A stretch of DNA of 64,000 nt from PALSA-278 sp963760285 (GCA_963760285.1 CAVXCI010000001.1:1-64000); one strand, 5' to 3'; numbered from the stretch's first letter, positions 8,955 through 17,704 are shown. Notes: generated by a model not told the origin, from the letters alone. Made by a program: numbers and translations.

Positions 8955-10343
8955 TCAGCTTTCAGGGTCGCCCGAATCGGCGACTCCCATTTTCGACAGG
9001 CGATACCGCAGCGAGTTGCGGGAAAGTCCCAGAGCACGCGCCGCCCGGCTCTTGTTGCCATTGGCGCGCTTCACTGCTTCGCGGATAATCTCGTCTTCCC
9101 ATTGTTCGAGGGTCGTTCCTTCGGGCAAGCTGGCCTCCGGCCCCGGCGCGCCCGAGCGGCCCTGCGGTGGCTGGATGTGAATGTCCCGCGCGTCGAGCGT
9201 ACCCGCCGTGGATAGCGCCACACCGCGTTCAATCACATTCTGGAGTTCGCGCACGTTACCAGGCCAGTGGTAGTCCATCAGCAGTCTCATCGCCGCCGGC
9301 GTGATTCCCTTCACCGAACCGCCGGCTTCGGCGGTGAAGCGCTTCAAAAACAAATCCACCAGCGCGGGAATGTCCTCTTTGTGGTCGCGCAGCGGGGGGA
9401 CGTCTATGGCCACGACGTTGAGGCGGTAGTACAGGTCTTCGCGGAACGTGCCGTCCTCCAGTGCCGCGCGTAAATCGCGGTTCGTGGCGGCAATCAGCCG
9501 CACGTCCACCTTCAGCGTCTTCGTCCCGCCCAGCCGCTCGAATTCGCGGTCTTGCAGGACACGCAATAGTTTGACCTGCACCGCGCCAGGCACGTCGCCA
9601 ATCTCGTCCAGAAAAAGCGTGCCTTTATCAGCGCCTTCAAACCTTCCCGGCTTGCTTTTTGTCGCGCCGGAAAATGCGCCCTTCTCATACCCGAAAAGCT
9701 CGCTTTCCAAAAGATTTTCCGGAATTGCCGTGCTGTTTATTTTTATGAACGGGCCCGCGCGGCGGTTGGAATGTTCGTGAATGGCCCGGGCGATCAGGTC
9801 CTTCCCCACTCCGCTCTCGCCCCCCAGAAGAACCGTGGCATTCGTGGGAGCGACGCGTTCCACCAGCGCCAGAACCTCCTGCATCTTGCTGCTGCGCGCA
9901 ATAATGTTTTCGTACTCGTAGAGATGCCCCAGGGCTTCACGCAGTTCCCGATTCTCTTCGCGCAGGTCGCGCGAACGCAGCTCCTTGCGGATCACCATGG
10001 CCATTTCAGCAAGAGAAAATGGCTTCAGGACATAGTCACTGGCGCCAACTTTCATCGCTTCCACGGCCGATTCCACCGTGCCATAAGCGGTCATGATCAC
10101 CACGGGCATGTCGGCGTTCACGCGCTTCACCGCCTGCAGAAATTCCAGGCCGCTCATTCCCGGCAACCGGAAATCAGTTACTACCAAATCAATTTTTTCT
10201 TGCTCCAGCAGCTTGAGACCTGTTTCGGCATCCCCGGCGGCGTGCGTGACGAATCCTTCGTCCGCCAGATTCAATTCCAGCAGCCGCCGCATTTTGGGTT
10301 CGTCTTCAACAATCAAAATCGAAGTCATGGATTCCGCGTTCAT
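8955..10343 (-). CDS. Sigma-54-dependent response regulator, NtrC family
   Basis: 462 aa. Receiver domain (about 5-120) with the phosphoacceptor Asp in VVTDFRLPG and conserved Lys in YVLKPFS; AAA+ central domain (about 140-380) with Walker A GGESGVGKD, the sigma-54 contact loop as GAFSGA (usual GAFTGA) and Walker B GTLFLDEIGD; Fis-type helix-turn-helix at the C-terminus (NKSRAARALGLSRNSLRYRL). All catalytic residues are present. ATG 10343 has GGAGG 9 nt upstream and starts 5 nt after the kinase stop codon, so the pair is translationally close. It should activate sigma-54 promoters in response to the adjacent kinase; the target genes are not evident here. Confidence 0.93.
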   Translation of the reverse strand: MNAESMTSILIVEDEPKMRRLLELNLADEGFVTHAAGDAETGLKLLEQEKIDLVVTDFRLPGMSGLEFLQAVKRVNADMPVVIMTAYGTVESAVEAMKVGASDYVLKPFSLAEMAMVIRKELRSRDLREENRELREALGHLYEYENIIARSSKMQEVLALVERVAPTNATVLLGGESGVGKDLIARAIHEHSNRRAGPFIKINSTAIPENLLESELFGYEKGAFSGATKSKPGRFEGADKGTLFLDEIGDVPGAVQVKLLRVLQDREFERLGGTKTLKVDVRLIAATNRDLRAALEDGTFREDLYYRLNVVAIDVPPLRDHKEDIPALVDLFLKRFTAEAGGSVKGITPAAMRLLMDYHWPGNVRELQNVIERGVALSTAGTLDARDIHIQPPQGRSGAPGPEASLPEGTTLEQWEDEIIREAVKRANGNKSRAARALGLSRNSLRYRLSKMGVADSGDPES

Positions 10344-10348
10344 CTTAT

Positions 10349-11608
10349 TCAGCCTCCGGACGCGGCGGGGAGAAAGATATGGAAACATGCCCCGCCATCC
10401 ACGCCGTTGGTTACCTGAATTGAGCCTTCATGGTCGTCAATGATCTTCGCCACGATCGATAGGCCCAGCCCCACGCCACTTTTCTTGGATGTGAAAAATG
10501 GGTTGAAGATCTGCTGGCGCAGTTCCGCGGGGACGCCCGGGCCGCTGTCCTGCACTTCGATGATTGCGCCGGATTGATTCTCCACGGAAGCGGGTAGGAT
10601 GGAAATGCGCACCTTCGCGATGGGACTTCCTTCCATGGCTTCGAATGCATTGGCAATCAAATTGACGAAAACCTGTTCGCACATCTGTTCGTCACCACGA
10701 ATAATGGGCACATCCACCGCATAATCGCGCTCAATGGACACATTGGAATTCGGATATTGATTGCGGACCGAATCCACCGCGCGATCCATCACCGCTTTCA
10801 GATCCACGGGCTGTAGCGTGAGGTGCAGAGGCCGCGCGAAATCCAGGAAACGCGCCACCAGCGCATTGAGGCGGTTCACTTCCGTCGAAATGTATCCCGC
10901 CAGTTCGCCCGCCAGAGGGTTCGATCCCTCCAATTTCTGGCTGAGCATTTCCGCGGAACCCTTAATCACGCCCAGCGGATTGCGAATTTCATGCGCCAGT
11001 CCGGCGGAAAGCTGTCCCAACGCCGCCAGCCTGTCGGACCGCCGCGCTTCTTCCTGTGCGCGACGCAACTCACGATTGGCGGCCGTCAATTGTTCCGAAA
11101 GAGCCTGGTAGCGCTCCACCTGCCTCCGATTCTCGATGGCAAAGCGGTTCACCAGCATGGCCGCGAGAAAGAAAAACAAAATGCGAATGGCCAGTTCCGT
11201 GGCGCCGCGCGCAGTTAGTTCGTATTCCTGAAGCGCGGGGATCAAGAGCGAGCAATATGCCAGCGACGTGACCGCGGTCCACAGGATTGTTCCCAAGGGA
11301 CCGAAATAGACGGCGGCGGTAACTACCGGCAGATAATAGATGGGGTAGTAGCTGCTGTTGATTCCCATGCCTCCAGTGTGGTCCAGCAGAATCGTCGCCA
11401 GCAGAATCTTTATGATTACGCTATAAACGCGCCCGCGCCCCGGCAGGCTCGCCACCAGCCGCCCCTCGACCAGTTGAAATCCCCCAATGGCCAGCAAAAT
11501 CAATTGCTTGTGAATCTCCCGGACGGGAGGAAGGCATGCCAGCCCGCCGAGAAAGGCCAGCCACAGCAGGTCAATCCATCGTAATGCGATTTGTTCGCGG
11601 TCTTTCAC
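10349..11608 (-). CDS. Sensor histidine kinase, NtrB/ZraS-like
   Basis: 419 aa, partner of the downstream sigma-54 regulator. The N-terminal third holds about five or six hydrophobic segments (for example LLWLAFLGGLACLPP, YPIYYLPVVTAAVYFG, LAIRILFFFLAAMLV) and no obvious periplasmic sensor domain, so the signal may be sensed in or near the membrane. A coiled linker (about 165-205, EQLTAANRELRRAQEEARRSDR) leads to the H box GLAHEIRNPL with the phosphorylatable His, an N box (NLIANAFEAM), G1 DSGPGVP, F box and G2 GVGLGLSIV. It ends 5 nt before the regulator. The input is unknown. Confidence 0.92.
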   Translation of the reverse strand: MKDREQIALRWIDLLWLAFLGGLACLPPVREIHKQLILLAIGGFQLVEGRLVASLPGRGRVYSVIIKILLATILLDHTGGMGINSSYYPIYYLPVVTAAVYFGPLGTILWTAVTSLAYCSLLIPALQEYELTARGATELAIRILFFFLAAMLVNRFAIENRRQVERYQALSEQLTAANRELRRAQEEARRSDRLAALGQLSAGLAHEIRNPLGVIKGSAEMLSQKLEGSNPLAGELAGYISTEVNRLNALVARFLDFARPLHLTLQPVDLKAVMDRAVDSVRNQYPNSNVSIERDYAVDVPIIRGDEQMCEQVFVNLIANAFEAMEGSPIAKVRISILPASVENQSGAIIEVQDSGPGVPAELRQQIFNPFFTSKKSGVGLGLSIVAKIIDDHEGSIQVTNGVDGGACFHIFLPAASGG

Positions 11609-11677
11609 GCCAGAAGCGCCACGTCACAATCTAGCACGCCGCCCTTGCGCGCAGTTCTGCACTTTCGCCCGGCATCC

Positions 11678-12439
11678 TCAATACAGCAGAACCGCGAGGC
11701 GGTACATCACAAACCCGGGAGGCGAATCCGCAGGGCACGCGCCGACCGTCGCCGATTTGTAGCGGCCCGATTGAATCATCTTTTCCAGGGAGGACGGAAG
11801 CTCGTTCAGATCCATGGCCTCAAAATGCGTCACCGATCGCGGCTGCGGCTTGGCGGCAAATCCGTGGCCTGTCTTGCATGCCTGCTCGGCATCGCTGGTA
11901 TTGGCAAGCAAATGCAGGCCGCGCGCGTTTAGGAGCGCACTGATCTGCTCTTCCTGCCGCTGAATGCTCAAATTTGGCACAGCCGCCGAGAAATCCTCCA
12001 CGGCAAACAACTGCCCGCTGCCCTCGCTGACGCCAATGCCCACGGAATCCACCACCGGATTGAGCATATTTTCCCGGTGCGGTTTGGAAGCCAGCCAGGT
12101 GGCATGGATGCTCTCGGGACTGGGGCCTTCGGCAATGTTTTCCTCGAAAAGACTGAAATGTGCGCCGGCGTCCGCGGCGCGCGTGGCAACATCCCCTTCA
12201 TCGGCAAACTGATGCGAGAGCGAGTTCTCCTTCGCCATGCGATCCGCGTGCTTTTGCGCCGTGGCGGCCAGCGCTTCATCCCATTTCAACTTCGGCAAAC
12301 CCTGTTCGGCCCGCTCTTGATTTGCCAAATCGAATAATTTCCCCGCTTGCGCCCCAGGCCTTTCCTGTCCGGATGCGGCCCGGGACAGTAGAATTATCGC
12401 CATCGTCAACAGGACAGTCGCTCTGACCACGGTTCGCAT
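11678..12439 (-). CDS. Secreted CAP/SCP-domain protein
   Basis: 253 aa. ATG 12439 begins a signal peptide (MRTVVRATVLLTMAIILLSRAASGQ) and has GAGAGG at suitable spacing; an ATG 9 nt upstream is too close to it. The CAP (cysteine-rich secretory, antigen 5, PR-1) fold runs from about 35 to 160: LFDLANQERAEQGLPKLKWDEALAATAQKHADRM, SHQFADEG, FEENIAEG, WLASKPHRENML and VGIGVSEGSGQLFAVEDF. These are the usual core motifs, with His and Glu at the cavity positions. A C-terminal extension of about 100 residues is not recognised. Bacterial CAP proteins are exported and mostly of unknown role; none can be assigned here. Confidence 0.85.
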   Translation of the reverse strand: MRTVVRATVLLTMAIILLSRAASGQERPGAQAGKLFDLANQERAEQGLPKLKWDEALAATAQKHADRMAKENSLSHQFADEGDVATRAADAGAHFSLFEENIAEGPSPESIHATWLASKPHRENMLNPVVDSVGIGVSEGSGQLFAVEDFSAAVPNLSIQRQEEQISALLNARGLHLLANTSDAEQACKTGHGFAAKPQPRSVTHFEAMDLNELPSSLEKMIQSGRYKSATVGACPADSPPGFVMYRLAVLLY

Positions 12440-12656
12440 AGACCGCATTCCTCTCTCTACAAACACTACTCGTGAGAATTCTACTCCCAGGCTATCGAAT
12501 CGCACACGGGACCGTGTCCAAATGCACTGAATTCAATTTCTCGGAGCTCGGTCAATTGGTGGAAGGCGAATATCAAACTGTCATGGCCAACACGCAAACC
12601 GAAATGGCGCGAGGTCCGATTTGGGATACCATGGTGCCGAAAATTGCGGCAGTTCG

Positions 12657-13055
12657 CTACGCAGCGTGGGCTGCGCGTGACCGTTTGCGGTTGGCCATTC
12701 TTCTGGCGGTTAGGAGAATCAACTGGCGGCTGTCGTCATTCATCTGGCTAAGGGCATCGCAGAATTTAGTGATCAGGGAGTCTTCTTTGTTGGGTCGTCC
12801 CGGCGTCAGTCTCTCTAGTCCTCTTAGGCCGGGAACTTCGGGAAGCGGCATGATTCCGTTACCTTCGACGAACATACTATAGAGCGGCACCTCCAGCGCC
12901 CGCGCGAGCTTCTCCAGCGTTTCCAGCGAGGGAATGGTATGTCCATTCTCAAGGCGGGAGATGTAACTATTGTTTAGCCCCGACCTCTTCTTCACCTCTC
13001 CCTGGGAAAGGTTTTTCTTGGTGCGGATGGTACGCAACGTCTCGCCGATGTTCAT
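12657..13055 (-). CDS. XRE-family transcriptional regulator
   Basis: 132 aa. ATG 13055 places the helix-turn-helix at the very N-terminus (MNIGETLRTIRTKKNLSQGEVKKRSGLNNSYISRLENGHTIPSLETLEKLARAL), with AAGG about 9 nt upstream; the longer upstream reading is Cys/Arg-rich and unlikely. The C-terminal half (GLRGLERLTPG...DALSQMNDDSRQLILLTARRMANRK) is helical, has no ligand domain I recognise, and ends basic. It stands alone between the CAP gene and the receiver/ATPase gene, so no operon tells its target. Such small XRE proteins often repress their own promoter, which here would lie in 13056-13584. Confidence 0.85.
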   Translation of the reverse strand: MNIGETLRTIRTKKNLSQGEVKKRSGLNNSYISRLENGHTIPSLETLEKLARALEVPLYSMFVEGNGIMPLPEVPGLRGLERLTPGRPNKEDSLITKFCDALSQMNDDSRQLILLTARRMANRKRSRAAHAA

Positions 13056-13584
13056 ATTTGTATCGCCTTGGTTCCCAAATAGCATGCGGCAATTTTCACC
13101 GCAGGTCTGTCCTCTTCCGGACATTTCTACACATCGCCGGCTCGGGCCTCTACTTTCAAAGGCACGTGCGCTGCCAATTGATATGTCCTTAAGAAACAGC
13201 ACGTTAGTCCGAACTGCCGTGGATTGCCCCGGCCCCTTTTGACACGCCTACCGGAATTATTTTCCGCATTTCGAGGTTGGGTGCCCATAACGAACGGGGA
13301 GCTGCCTTGCCGTGACCACTGTGTGAACTTATTGATCGACTCGCAGCGCTGACCCGAGGCGGCCTGGAATTAGCGTGCGCTTCGCATACGATGGGCCTCC
13401 CGCTCCGCGCCGGCCAGTCCGGCTTGTGGCAGGTTTTCTACCTCGACATCATCCTGCCAGCTTCGACCCTCTCGCCTCTGCTGATTTCCAAAGGCGACCA
13501 CAATGCAAGTTCGCGCACTCTTCCCTGATGATTTTGTGCAAACATTCGGCCCAGAGGCTTGTATAAACTGGCGGAGGGGTAAAA
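13056..13584. other. Divergent intergenic region
   Basis: About 530 nt between two divergent regulatory genes. No ORF with coding character, no tRNA and no strong hairpin. A purine-rich GGAGGGG at 13573-13579 is the ribosome site of the rightward gene. Confidence 0.4.
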
Positions 13585-14559
13585 TTGGTTGCGTCTGGCA
13601 TCATCTTCCGTCAATCTAGCGCGTACACGATGTTCCATGCCGGACCAACTGGGGGTCCTCGGGAGTCCATGAGTTCCAGACCAAATATCGAGACACGCCC
13701 TTCCACGGCGAGATCTGCTCTGGTGGTGGACGCCGACCCGCAGGTTGAATCCCTCCTTTCCGGCATCCTGGAACCCGGCCAGTGGAGCATTGTTCATGCG
13801 CCAGACAATAAAACGGCGTTGAAGATGGCCGAAACACGAGGCTTTGACCTGATTTTGACCAGCGAAAAAACGCCCGGGCGTGAGGATGTGGATTTACTGC
13901 GGAAGCTGCGGCGCGTGCGTCCGCACACTCGATTGATTGTTCTGACGGACGAGAGTACACCCTCCGATGTAATCGAATCCATGCGCGAGCGGGCCTTCAG
14001 CTATTTCACCAAGCCCTATTCCCTGCATGCGCTGGGAGATATGATCCGCATGGCCACAGACGGTCCCTGCTGGGACGACGGTATCGAAATTATTTCGGCC
14101 ACGCCGGAATGGATTCGCGTGATGGTGCGTTGCGACGTGAAAACAGCCGATCGGCTTGTGCAGTTCCTGAACGAAGTGGCGGATCTTCCGGAGAACGAGA
14201 AACATGCCGTAGCTATGGCGTTTCGCGAGATCCTTCTGAATGCCATCGAGCACGGCGGACAGCTTGATCCGTCTAAGTTTGTGGAGATTTCCTACGTACG
14301 CGCGCGGCACATGGTGGCCTGCCGCGTGACTGACCCGGGCGAAGGCTTCACGCTGGACGAAATCCCTCACGCCTCGATTGCCAATCCCTCCAATGATCCC
14401 ATTCGCCATGTCACTCACCGCGCGGCGCGCGGGATGCGCCCCGGTGGATTCGGGGTAATGCTCGCGAAACATCTGGTAGACGAACTCATTTACAGCCAGA
14501 AGGGCAATGAAGCTCTGCTGGTGAAATACCTCAATCCCACCTGGGACCGGCCAGACTAG
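13585..14559 (+). CDS. Pseudo-receiver plus RsbW-like ATPase domain protein
   Basis: 324 aa from a TTG start, chosen because GGAGGGG sits about 6 nt upstream; ATG 13672 is an alternative with a weaker site. Receiver-like domain (about 43-155): the acidic pocket VVDADP, Thr in VLTDEST and Lys in FTKPYS remain, but the phosphoacceptor position reads LILTSEKTPG, Ser in place of Asp. The second half is a GHKL ATPase of the RsbW/anti-sigma type, with N box AFREILLNAIEHGG, G1 TDPGEGF and G2 GMRPGGFGVMLAKHLVDE. There is no His phosphotransfer box. It could be a serine kinase/anti-sigma component of a partner-switching pathway, with a receiver that no longer takes phosphate by the usual route. No STAS or sigma partner lies next to it. 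Confidence 0.8.
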   Translation: MVASGIIFRQSSAYTMFHAGPTGGPRESMSSRPNIETRPSTARSALVVDADPQVESLLSGILEPGQWSIVHAPDNKTALKMAETRGFDLILTSEKTPGREDVDLLRKLRRVRPHTRLIVLTDESTPSDVIESMRERAFSYFTKPYSLHALGDMIRMATDGPCWDDGIEIISATPEWIRVMVRCDVKTADRLVQFLNEVADLPENEKHAVAMAFREILLNAIEHGGQLDPSKFVEISYVRARHMVACRVTDPGEGFTLDEIPHASIANPSNDPIRHVTHRAARGMRPGGFGVMLAKHLVDELIYSQKGNEALLVKYLNPTWDRPD

Positions 14560-14775
14560 CACGCCGCGAAAATTGGGGCCGATTCGCGTTCGGAGTAGTC
14601 TGCCCCTTGAACACCTGGGCGATATGATCGATTTCGCGCTTTTGGGGCGCCGGCATTCTCGCGCGGAGATCGGCTTGATTGATAAATTCTTCTGGACGCT
14701 GGCGGGTACTGCTATTGCTCGAAAAGGAGGCTCGTCGCTGAGGTATTCCAGAGTCTCAAGGAAGTTCTTTTCACT

Positions 14776-14958
14776 TCAACGCAATTCTGTTTGATCTATA
14801 ATCTCCGCCTCCGGCATCGCATCCAGCACTTTCAATTCGTCGGCATCTTCCGGTTTTGACTGGTTGGCAAGCTTCTTCTGCGCACGACGCTCGGCCTTTT
14901 CGCGCTGCTTTTCCATTCTCTTCATTTCCTTCTGCCGCTTAAGGAATGTTGTGGTCAT
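14776..14958 (-). CDS. Small highly charged protein (60 aa)
   Basis: MTTTFLKRQKEMKRMEKQR-type start, then an alternating Lys/Arg/Glu helix and an acidic C-terminus (DADELKVLDAMPEAE). A good GAGGAG precedes the ATG at 14958. Similar short basic proteins starting TFLKRQKEMKR recur in Acidobacteria and other soil bacteria and are usually annotated only as hypothetical; the composition suggests a single long helix, perhaps RNA- or ribosome-associated given the RRM and cold-shock neighbours. That last point is inference. Confidence 0.65.
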   Translation of the reverse strand: MTTTFLKRQKEMKRMEKQREKAERRAQKKLANQSKPEDADELKVLDAMPEAEIIDQTELR

Positions 14959-15020
14959 GGAATCTCCTCGGACCTAGGATTAAGCTCGAACATAGGGCCC
15001 CTCGAATTTAGTTATCGTAA

Positions 15021-15377
15021 TTACCAGCGCGGCTCGCGCGGTTGGCGTGCGGCTTCGCGATAATCCTCTGTCGAAAACCGCGGATCATCACTCCTGCCGC
15101 CCCGCCGATTCGCTCCGGATGTGGTGGCCGCAGTCTTGGGGCGCGCTTCGTTCACCTTAAGGTTGCGCCCGGCGACTTCCTTTCCGTCGAGACTTGCTAT
15201 GGCCTTGGCGGCCTCTCCCTCATCCGCCATCTCCACAAAAGCAAACCCGCGGGGACGCCCGGTTTCCCGATCGCTCGGCATGTGAATGCTGGCAATCCTT
15301 CCAAATGCTTCAAAGAGCATGCGCACATCCGCTTCCGTGGTCTTGAAACTCATATTCCCAACGAACAGATTCTTCAT
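15021..15377 (-). CDS. RNA-binding protein with a single RRM domain
   Basis: 118 aa. One RNA recognition motif fills residues 1-80: RNP2 LFVGNMSF, RNP1 RGFAFVEM with the aromatic RNA-stacking residues, and a C-terminal Arg/Gly/Ser tail (GANRRGGRSDDPRF...PREPRW). ATG 15377 has GAGAGGAAAG directly upstream and starts exactly at the RRM; the longer upstream reading has no domain. Bacterial single-RRM proteins of this size are often cold-induced RNA chaperones. The neighbouring cold-shock gene and its structured leader make a shared response to temperature or translation stress plausible. Confidence 0.9.
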   Translation of the reverse strand: MKNLFVGNMSFKTTEADVRMLFEAFGRIASIHMPSDRETGRPRGFAFVEMADEGEAAKAIASLDGKEVAGRNLKVNEARPKTAATTSGANRRGGRSDDPRFSTEDYREAARQPREPRW

Positions 15378-15710
15378 TCTTTCCTCTCTTGTGACTTGCA
15401 GTGAAACATTTCGTTCCATTCGGCCGCGCCGACTTGTCGCCCACAACAATCTCTGTTGCCAAATCGGAGGTGGATTCGACAAAGTCCAAACCCGCCAGCC
15501 AACAACATGACCGAGGAATTGAGACTTGGCGATCAGTTTAAGCTCGCTCGCGGACGCTCAAACGCCCGGCGAGTGACCAAACCTAAAATTGAGCCTACAG
15601 TTTATCACTCCAGAGGGGTACTTTGGCGGATTATTGCGCCGGACATGTCGATTTGAGACGCCTTCCCGGACAGCGGGCAGATATTTGACGCGCCCGTTGA
15701 GCGAGAAGAA

Positions 15711-15744
15711 TTGTGCGGCACAACCGCCAGGAATATGCTATGAT
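15711..15744 (+). promoter_or_regulatory. Putative cold-shock promoter with overlapping palindrome
   Basis: A -35 TTGTGC (15711-15716) and -10 TATGCT (15734-15739) are spaced by 17 nt. The -35 is the left arm of a perfect palindrome TTGTGC-G-GCACAA (15711-15723), so a dimeric regulator bound there would cover it. Transcription would start near 15746. Confidence 0.5.
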
Positions 15745-15745
15745 G

Positions 15746-15822
15746 GTGCTGCGTTTGTTGCTCTTGTATAACCTTTGGATTCGATAGAAGGGGCTGCAAG
15801 TCCAAACTTGCAGCTTTTTTTT
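15746..15822 (+). ncRNA. Candidate short terminated leader or small RNA before csp
   Basis: From the predicted start to the terminator is about 77 nt. It contains no start codon with a ribosome site and ends in a textbook intrinsic terminator 58 nt before the cold-shock gene, so most transcripts may end here unless read-through is regulated. It could be an independent small RNA or a csp attenuator. Confidence 0.4.
15793..15822 (+). terminator. Intrinsic terminator upstream of cold-shock gene
   Basis: Perfect 8-bp stem GCTGCAAG / CTTGCAGC around TCCAAA, followed by T8. It lies between the predicted promoter and the csp start. Confidence 0.8.
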
Positions 15823-15879
15823 GTGGCTGGAGGCGATGGGAAGCACCAAATAGCTTAAAAATACAGAAAAGGAAGTACC

Positions 15880-16083
15880 GTGAAAGAACAAGGAACAGTA
15901 AAGTGGTTCAATGCCGGCAAGGGTTTTGGTTTCATCCAGCGCCAGTCCGGCGAAGATGTATTTGTGCATTTCTCCGCCATTCAGGGCGACGGCTACAAGT
16001 CGCTCAATGAAGGTCAGGCGGTGGAATTCGAAGTCACCTCTGGCCCCAAGGGCCTGCAGGCCGCGAACGTTTCCGGCCTCTAG
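15880..16083 (+). CDS. Cold-shock protein, CspA family
   Basis: 67 aa, a single cold-shock domain of normal length. It starts MKEQGTVKWFNAGKGFGFI (RNP1-like KGFGFI) and has the second nucleic-acid-binding strand DVFVHFSAI. The start is GTG 15880 with AAGGAAG just upstream. These proteins bind single-stranded RNA and DNA and melt structure. It has its own terminator at 16091 and a structured, terminator-containing leader, so it is probably regulated in the transcript rather than only at the promoter. Confidence 0.95.
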   Translation: MKEQGTVKWFNAGKGFGFIQRQSGEDVFVHFSAIQGDGYKSLNEGQAVEFEVTSGPKGLQAANVSGL

Positions 16084-16090
16084 TCTGCAC

Positions 16091-16124
16091 GGGAGTGTCC
16101 GCACCGCGGGCACTCCCTTTTTTT
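16091..16124 (+). terminator. Intrinsic terminator after csp
   Basis: GGGAGTG (16091-16097) pairs with CACTCCC (16111-16117), followed by T7; it starts 7 nt after the csp stop codon. Confidence 0.9.
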
Positions 16125-16275
16125 GTGTTCGTGATCTTTTGTTTCGCACTACAAAAATCGTGAAATCCTTCGCTCCACGCCGCCATTTCAAGATTTTTCA
16201 ATGCGCTTGCGGATTGATCTTCGGATCCATTTCGCCCGCGATGCCGCGTTTGGACAAGGTCGCGGCTGGAATCAA

Positions 16276-16611
16276 GTGAGCGAGACCATCATCCAATTCG
16301 TCGGGTACGATGTGAAAGCCCTAGGCCGTGAGTACACGTTTAATGTGAAGGAAGCGGGTGCAATCCGCGAGTTCACCCTGATGATCGCCAACGCTGAGTT
16401 TGATTCTCGCCGTGCTCGTTATCAGGACGCGCCGGATATTTGTTCGCTAAAGCTCCAGCGCGAGCTGGCGGCCTGCTCCACTCTTCCATCTAAAACGAAT
16501 TTCCGCATCACAGAAACGGACCTGGACGATTACCGCGAGGCTCATTTGCCGCGAAAGAAGACTTCGCGAAACCGGTTTGCACTTTCCCTTAAGTCCAAGC
16601 GCCCTTTGTGA
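16276..16611 (+). CDS. Hypothetical protein (111 aa)
   Basis: Not assigned to a named family. The segment from GTG 16276 (MSETIIQFVGYDVKALGREYTFNVKEAG) is protein-like: alternating strands (IREFTLMIANAEF), a conserved-looking ARYQDAPDICSLKLQRELA and an acidic FRITETDLDDYREAH before a basic C-terminus. The reading can extend to an ATG at 16201, but those 25 residues look non-coding. No signal peptide or membrane span. It stands between csp and the desaturase, with no operon evidence. Confidence 0.55.
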   Translation: MSETIIQFVGYDVKALGREYTFNVKEAGAIREFTLMIANAEFDSRRARYQDAPDICSLKLQRELAACSTLPSKTNFRITETDLDDYREAHLPRKKTSRNRFALSLKSKRPL

Positions 16612-16695
16612 CAGACTATCGCTTCTCCCCTGTCCTCTGCCGCGTCGGCCCGCAAACCGGCGGCGCAAGGAACTCCGGGAACGGAAGGTAAAGTG

Positions 16696-17568
16696 ATGAG
16701 CGCCAACTCCGCAATTTTGCAGCAACCCCGTCCTTGGGATCAGCCATTCTGGAAACCCGCGCCTGGTAAGGCGGGCGTTCTCTTTTATCTCGTCTCCATC
16801 CATATGCTCGCTCTCACGGGTCTAATCCTGTTCCCTTTGCCCGGCTGGAAAATTTTCGGCTTGGCCATTTTTTTTACCATCCTGGGCGGCCTGGGTACGA
16901 CGGTCTGTTACCACCGCATGCTGGCGCACCGTACGCTCAAGATGAACAGATTTCTCGAACAGATAATGATTTTCTGGGCCATGTTTAATGGCTCCGGAGC
17001 GCCGGCAAGCTGGGTGGCCTACCATCGCCACCATCATTCCTGCACGGACGGCCCCGATGACATTTCCAGCCCGCACCAGGGCGGTTTCTGGTGGGCGCAC
17101 TTGCGCTGGCTCTACCAATCGGCGCCCGCCAACAAACAGAAATGGTGCCCGGACATGACTCGCGGGGCATATCAGTTTTGGACCAATGCCGAAGTCCCTG
17201 TCCTAGTGCTATCCGTGTGTTTCGGACTGGCGTTTGGCTGGGCCGGATTCTTCTGGCTGGGCGCGATACGCCTGGTCTATTCCCTGCACATGCAATGCGC
17301 CGTAAATAGTCTCACCCATCTCGGCCACTCCGAAGAAGGCGACTCCAGCAAGAATCTCTGGTGGCTGGGGCCGCTCCAGCTGTCGGCCTGGGGCGAAAAT
17401 TGGCACAAGAATCATCATGACAACGCGGGTTCGGCAAGGCTCGGACTGCGCTGGTACCAGCCGGATATAGGTTGGTATTTCATTCGCGCCCTGGAAGCAA
17501 CCGGCCTGGCCACCAACGTGAAACGCATCCGACCGAAGAACTGGCAGCCAAGACACGTCGCGCAATAG
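16696..17568 (+). CDS. Membrane fatty-acid (acyl-CoA delta-9-type) desaturase
   Basis: 290 aa. All three histidine boxes of the membrane di-iron desaturases are present: HRMLAH, HRHHH (in VAYHRHHHSC) and HKNHH (in ENWHKNHHDN). Hydrophobic segments around residues 30-70 (YLVSIHMLALTGLILFPL, IFGLAIFFTILGG), near 100 and at 165-200 form the membrane core. ATG 16696 has GGAAGG 7 nt upstream; a GTG 3 nt earlier is also open. The enzyme introduces a cis double bond into saturated acyl chains, likely delta-9, to keep membranes fluid, which suits a neighbourhood with cold-shock genes. Desaturation position and acyl carrier (CoA or lipid) cannot be told from sequence. Confidence 0.9.
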   Translation: MSANSAILQQPRPWDQPFWKPAPGKAGVLFYLVSIHMLALTGLILFPLPGWKIFGLAIFFTILGGLGTTVCYHRMLAHRTLKMNRFLEQIMIFWAMFNGSGAPASWVAYHRHHHSCTDGPDDISSPHQGGFWWAHLRWLYQSAPANKQKWCPDMTRGAYQFWTNAEVPVLVLSVCFGLAFGWAGFFWLGAIRLVYSLHMQCAVNSLTHLGHSEEGDSSKNLWWLGPLQLSAWGENWHKNHHDNAGSARLGLRWYQPDIGWYFIRALEATGLATNVKRIRPKNWQPRHVAQ

Positions 17569-17655
17569 TCGCACTTCTAATCTTTCCAGGCGTCCCTACC
17601 GCCACAGGCACTCGGGATGGATGGTCCGACCCGTGGGCGCCCGGCTGCTGGGGTA

Positions 17656-17686
17656 TTGCCACCGAGACCGCAACATACGATAGAAT
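17656..17686 (+). promoter_or_regulatory. Possible tRNA-Pro promoter
   Basis: TTGCCA (17656-17661) and TAGAAT (17681-17686) with a 19-nt spacer, ending 18 nt before the mature tRNA. Spacing is slightly long, so this is tentative. Confidence 0.3.
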
Positions 17687-17704
17687 CCTTGATGTTGATC
17701 TCGT

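Noticed and set aside
14573..14794. 73-codon ORF after the pseudo-receiver gene
   Set aside because: No ribosome site, and it overlaps the better-supported 60-aa gene on the other strand.
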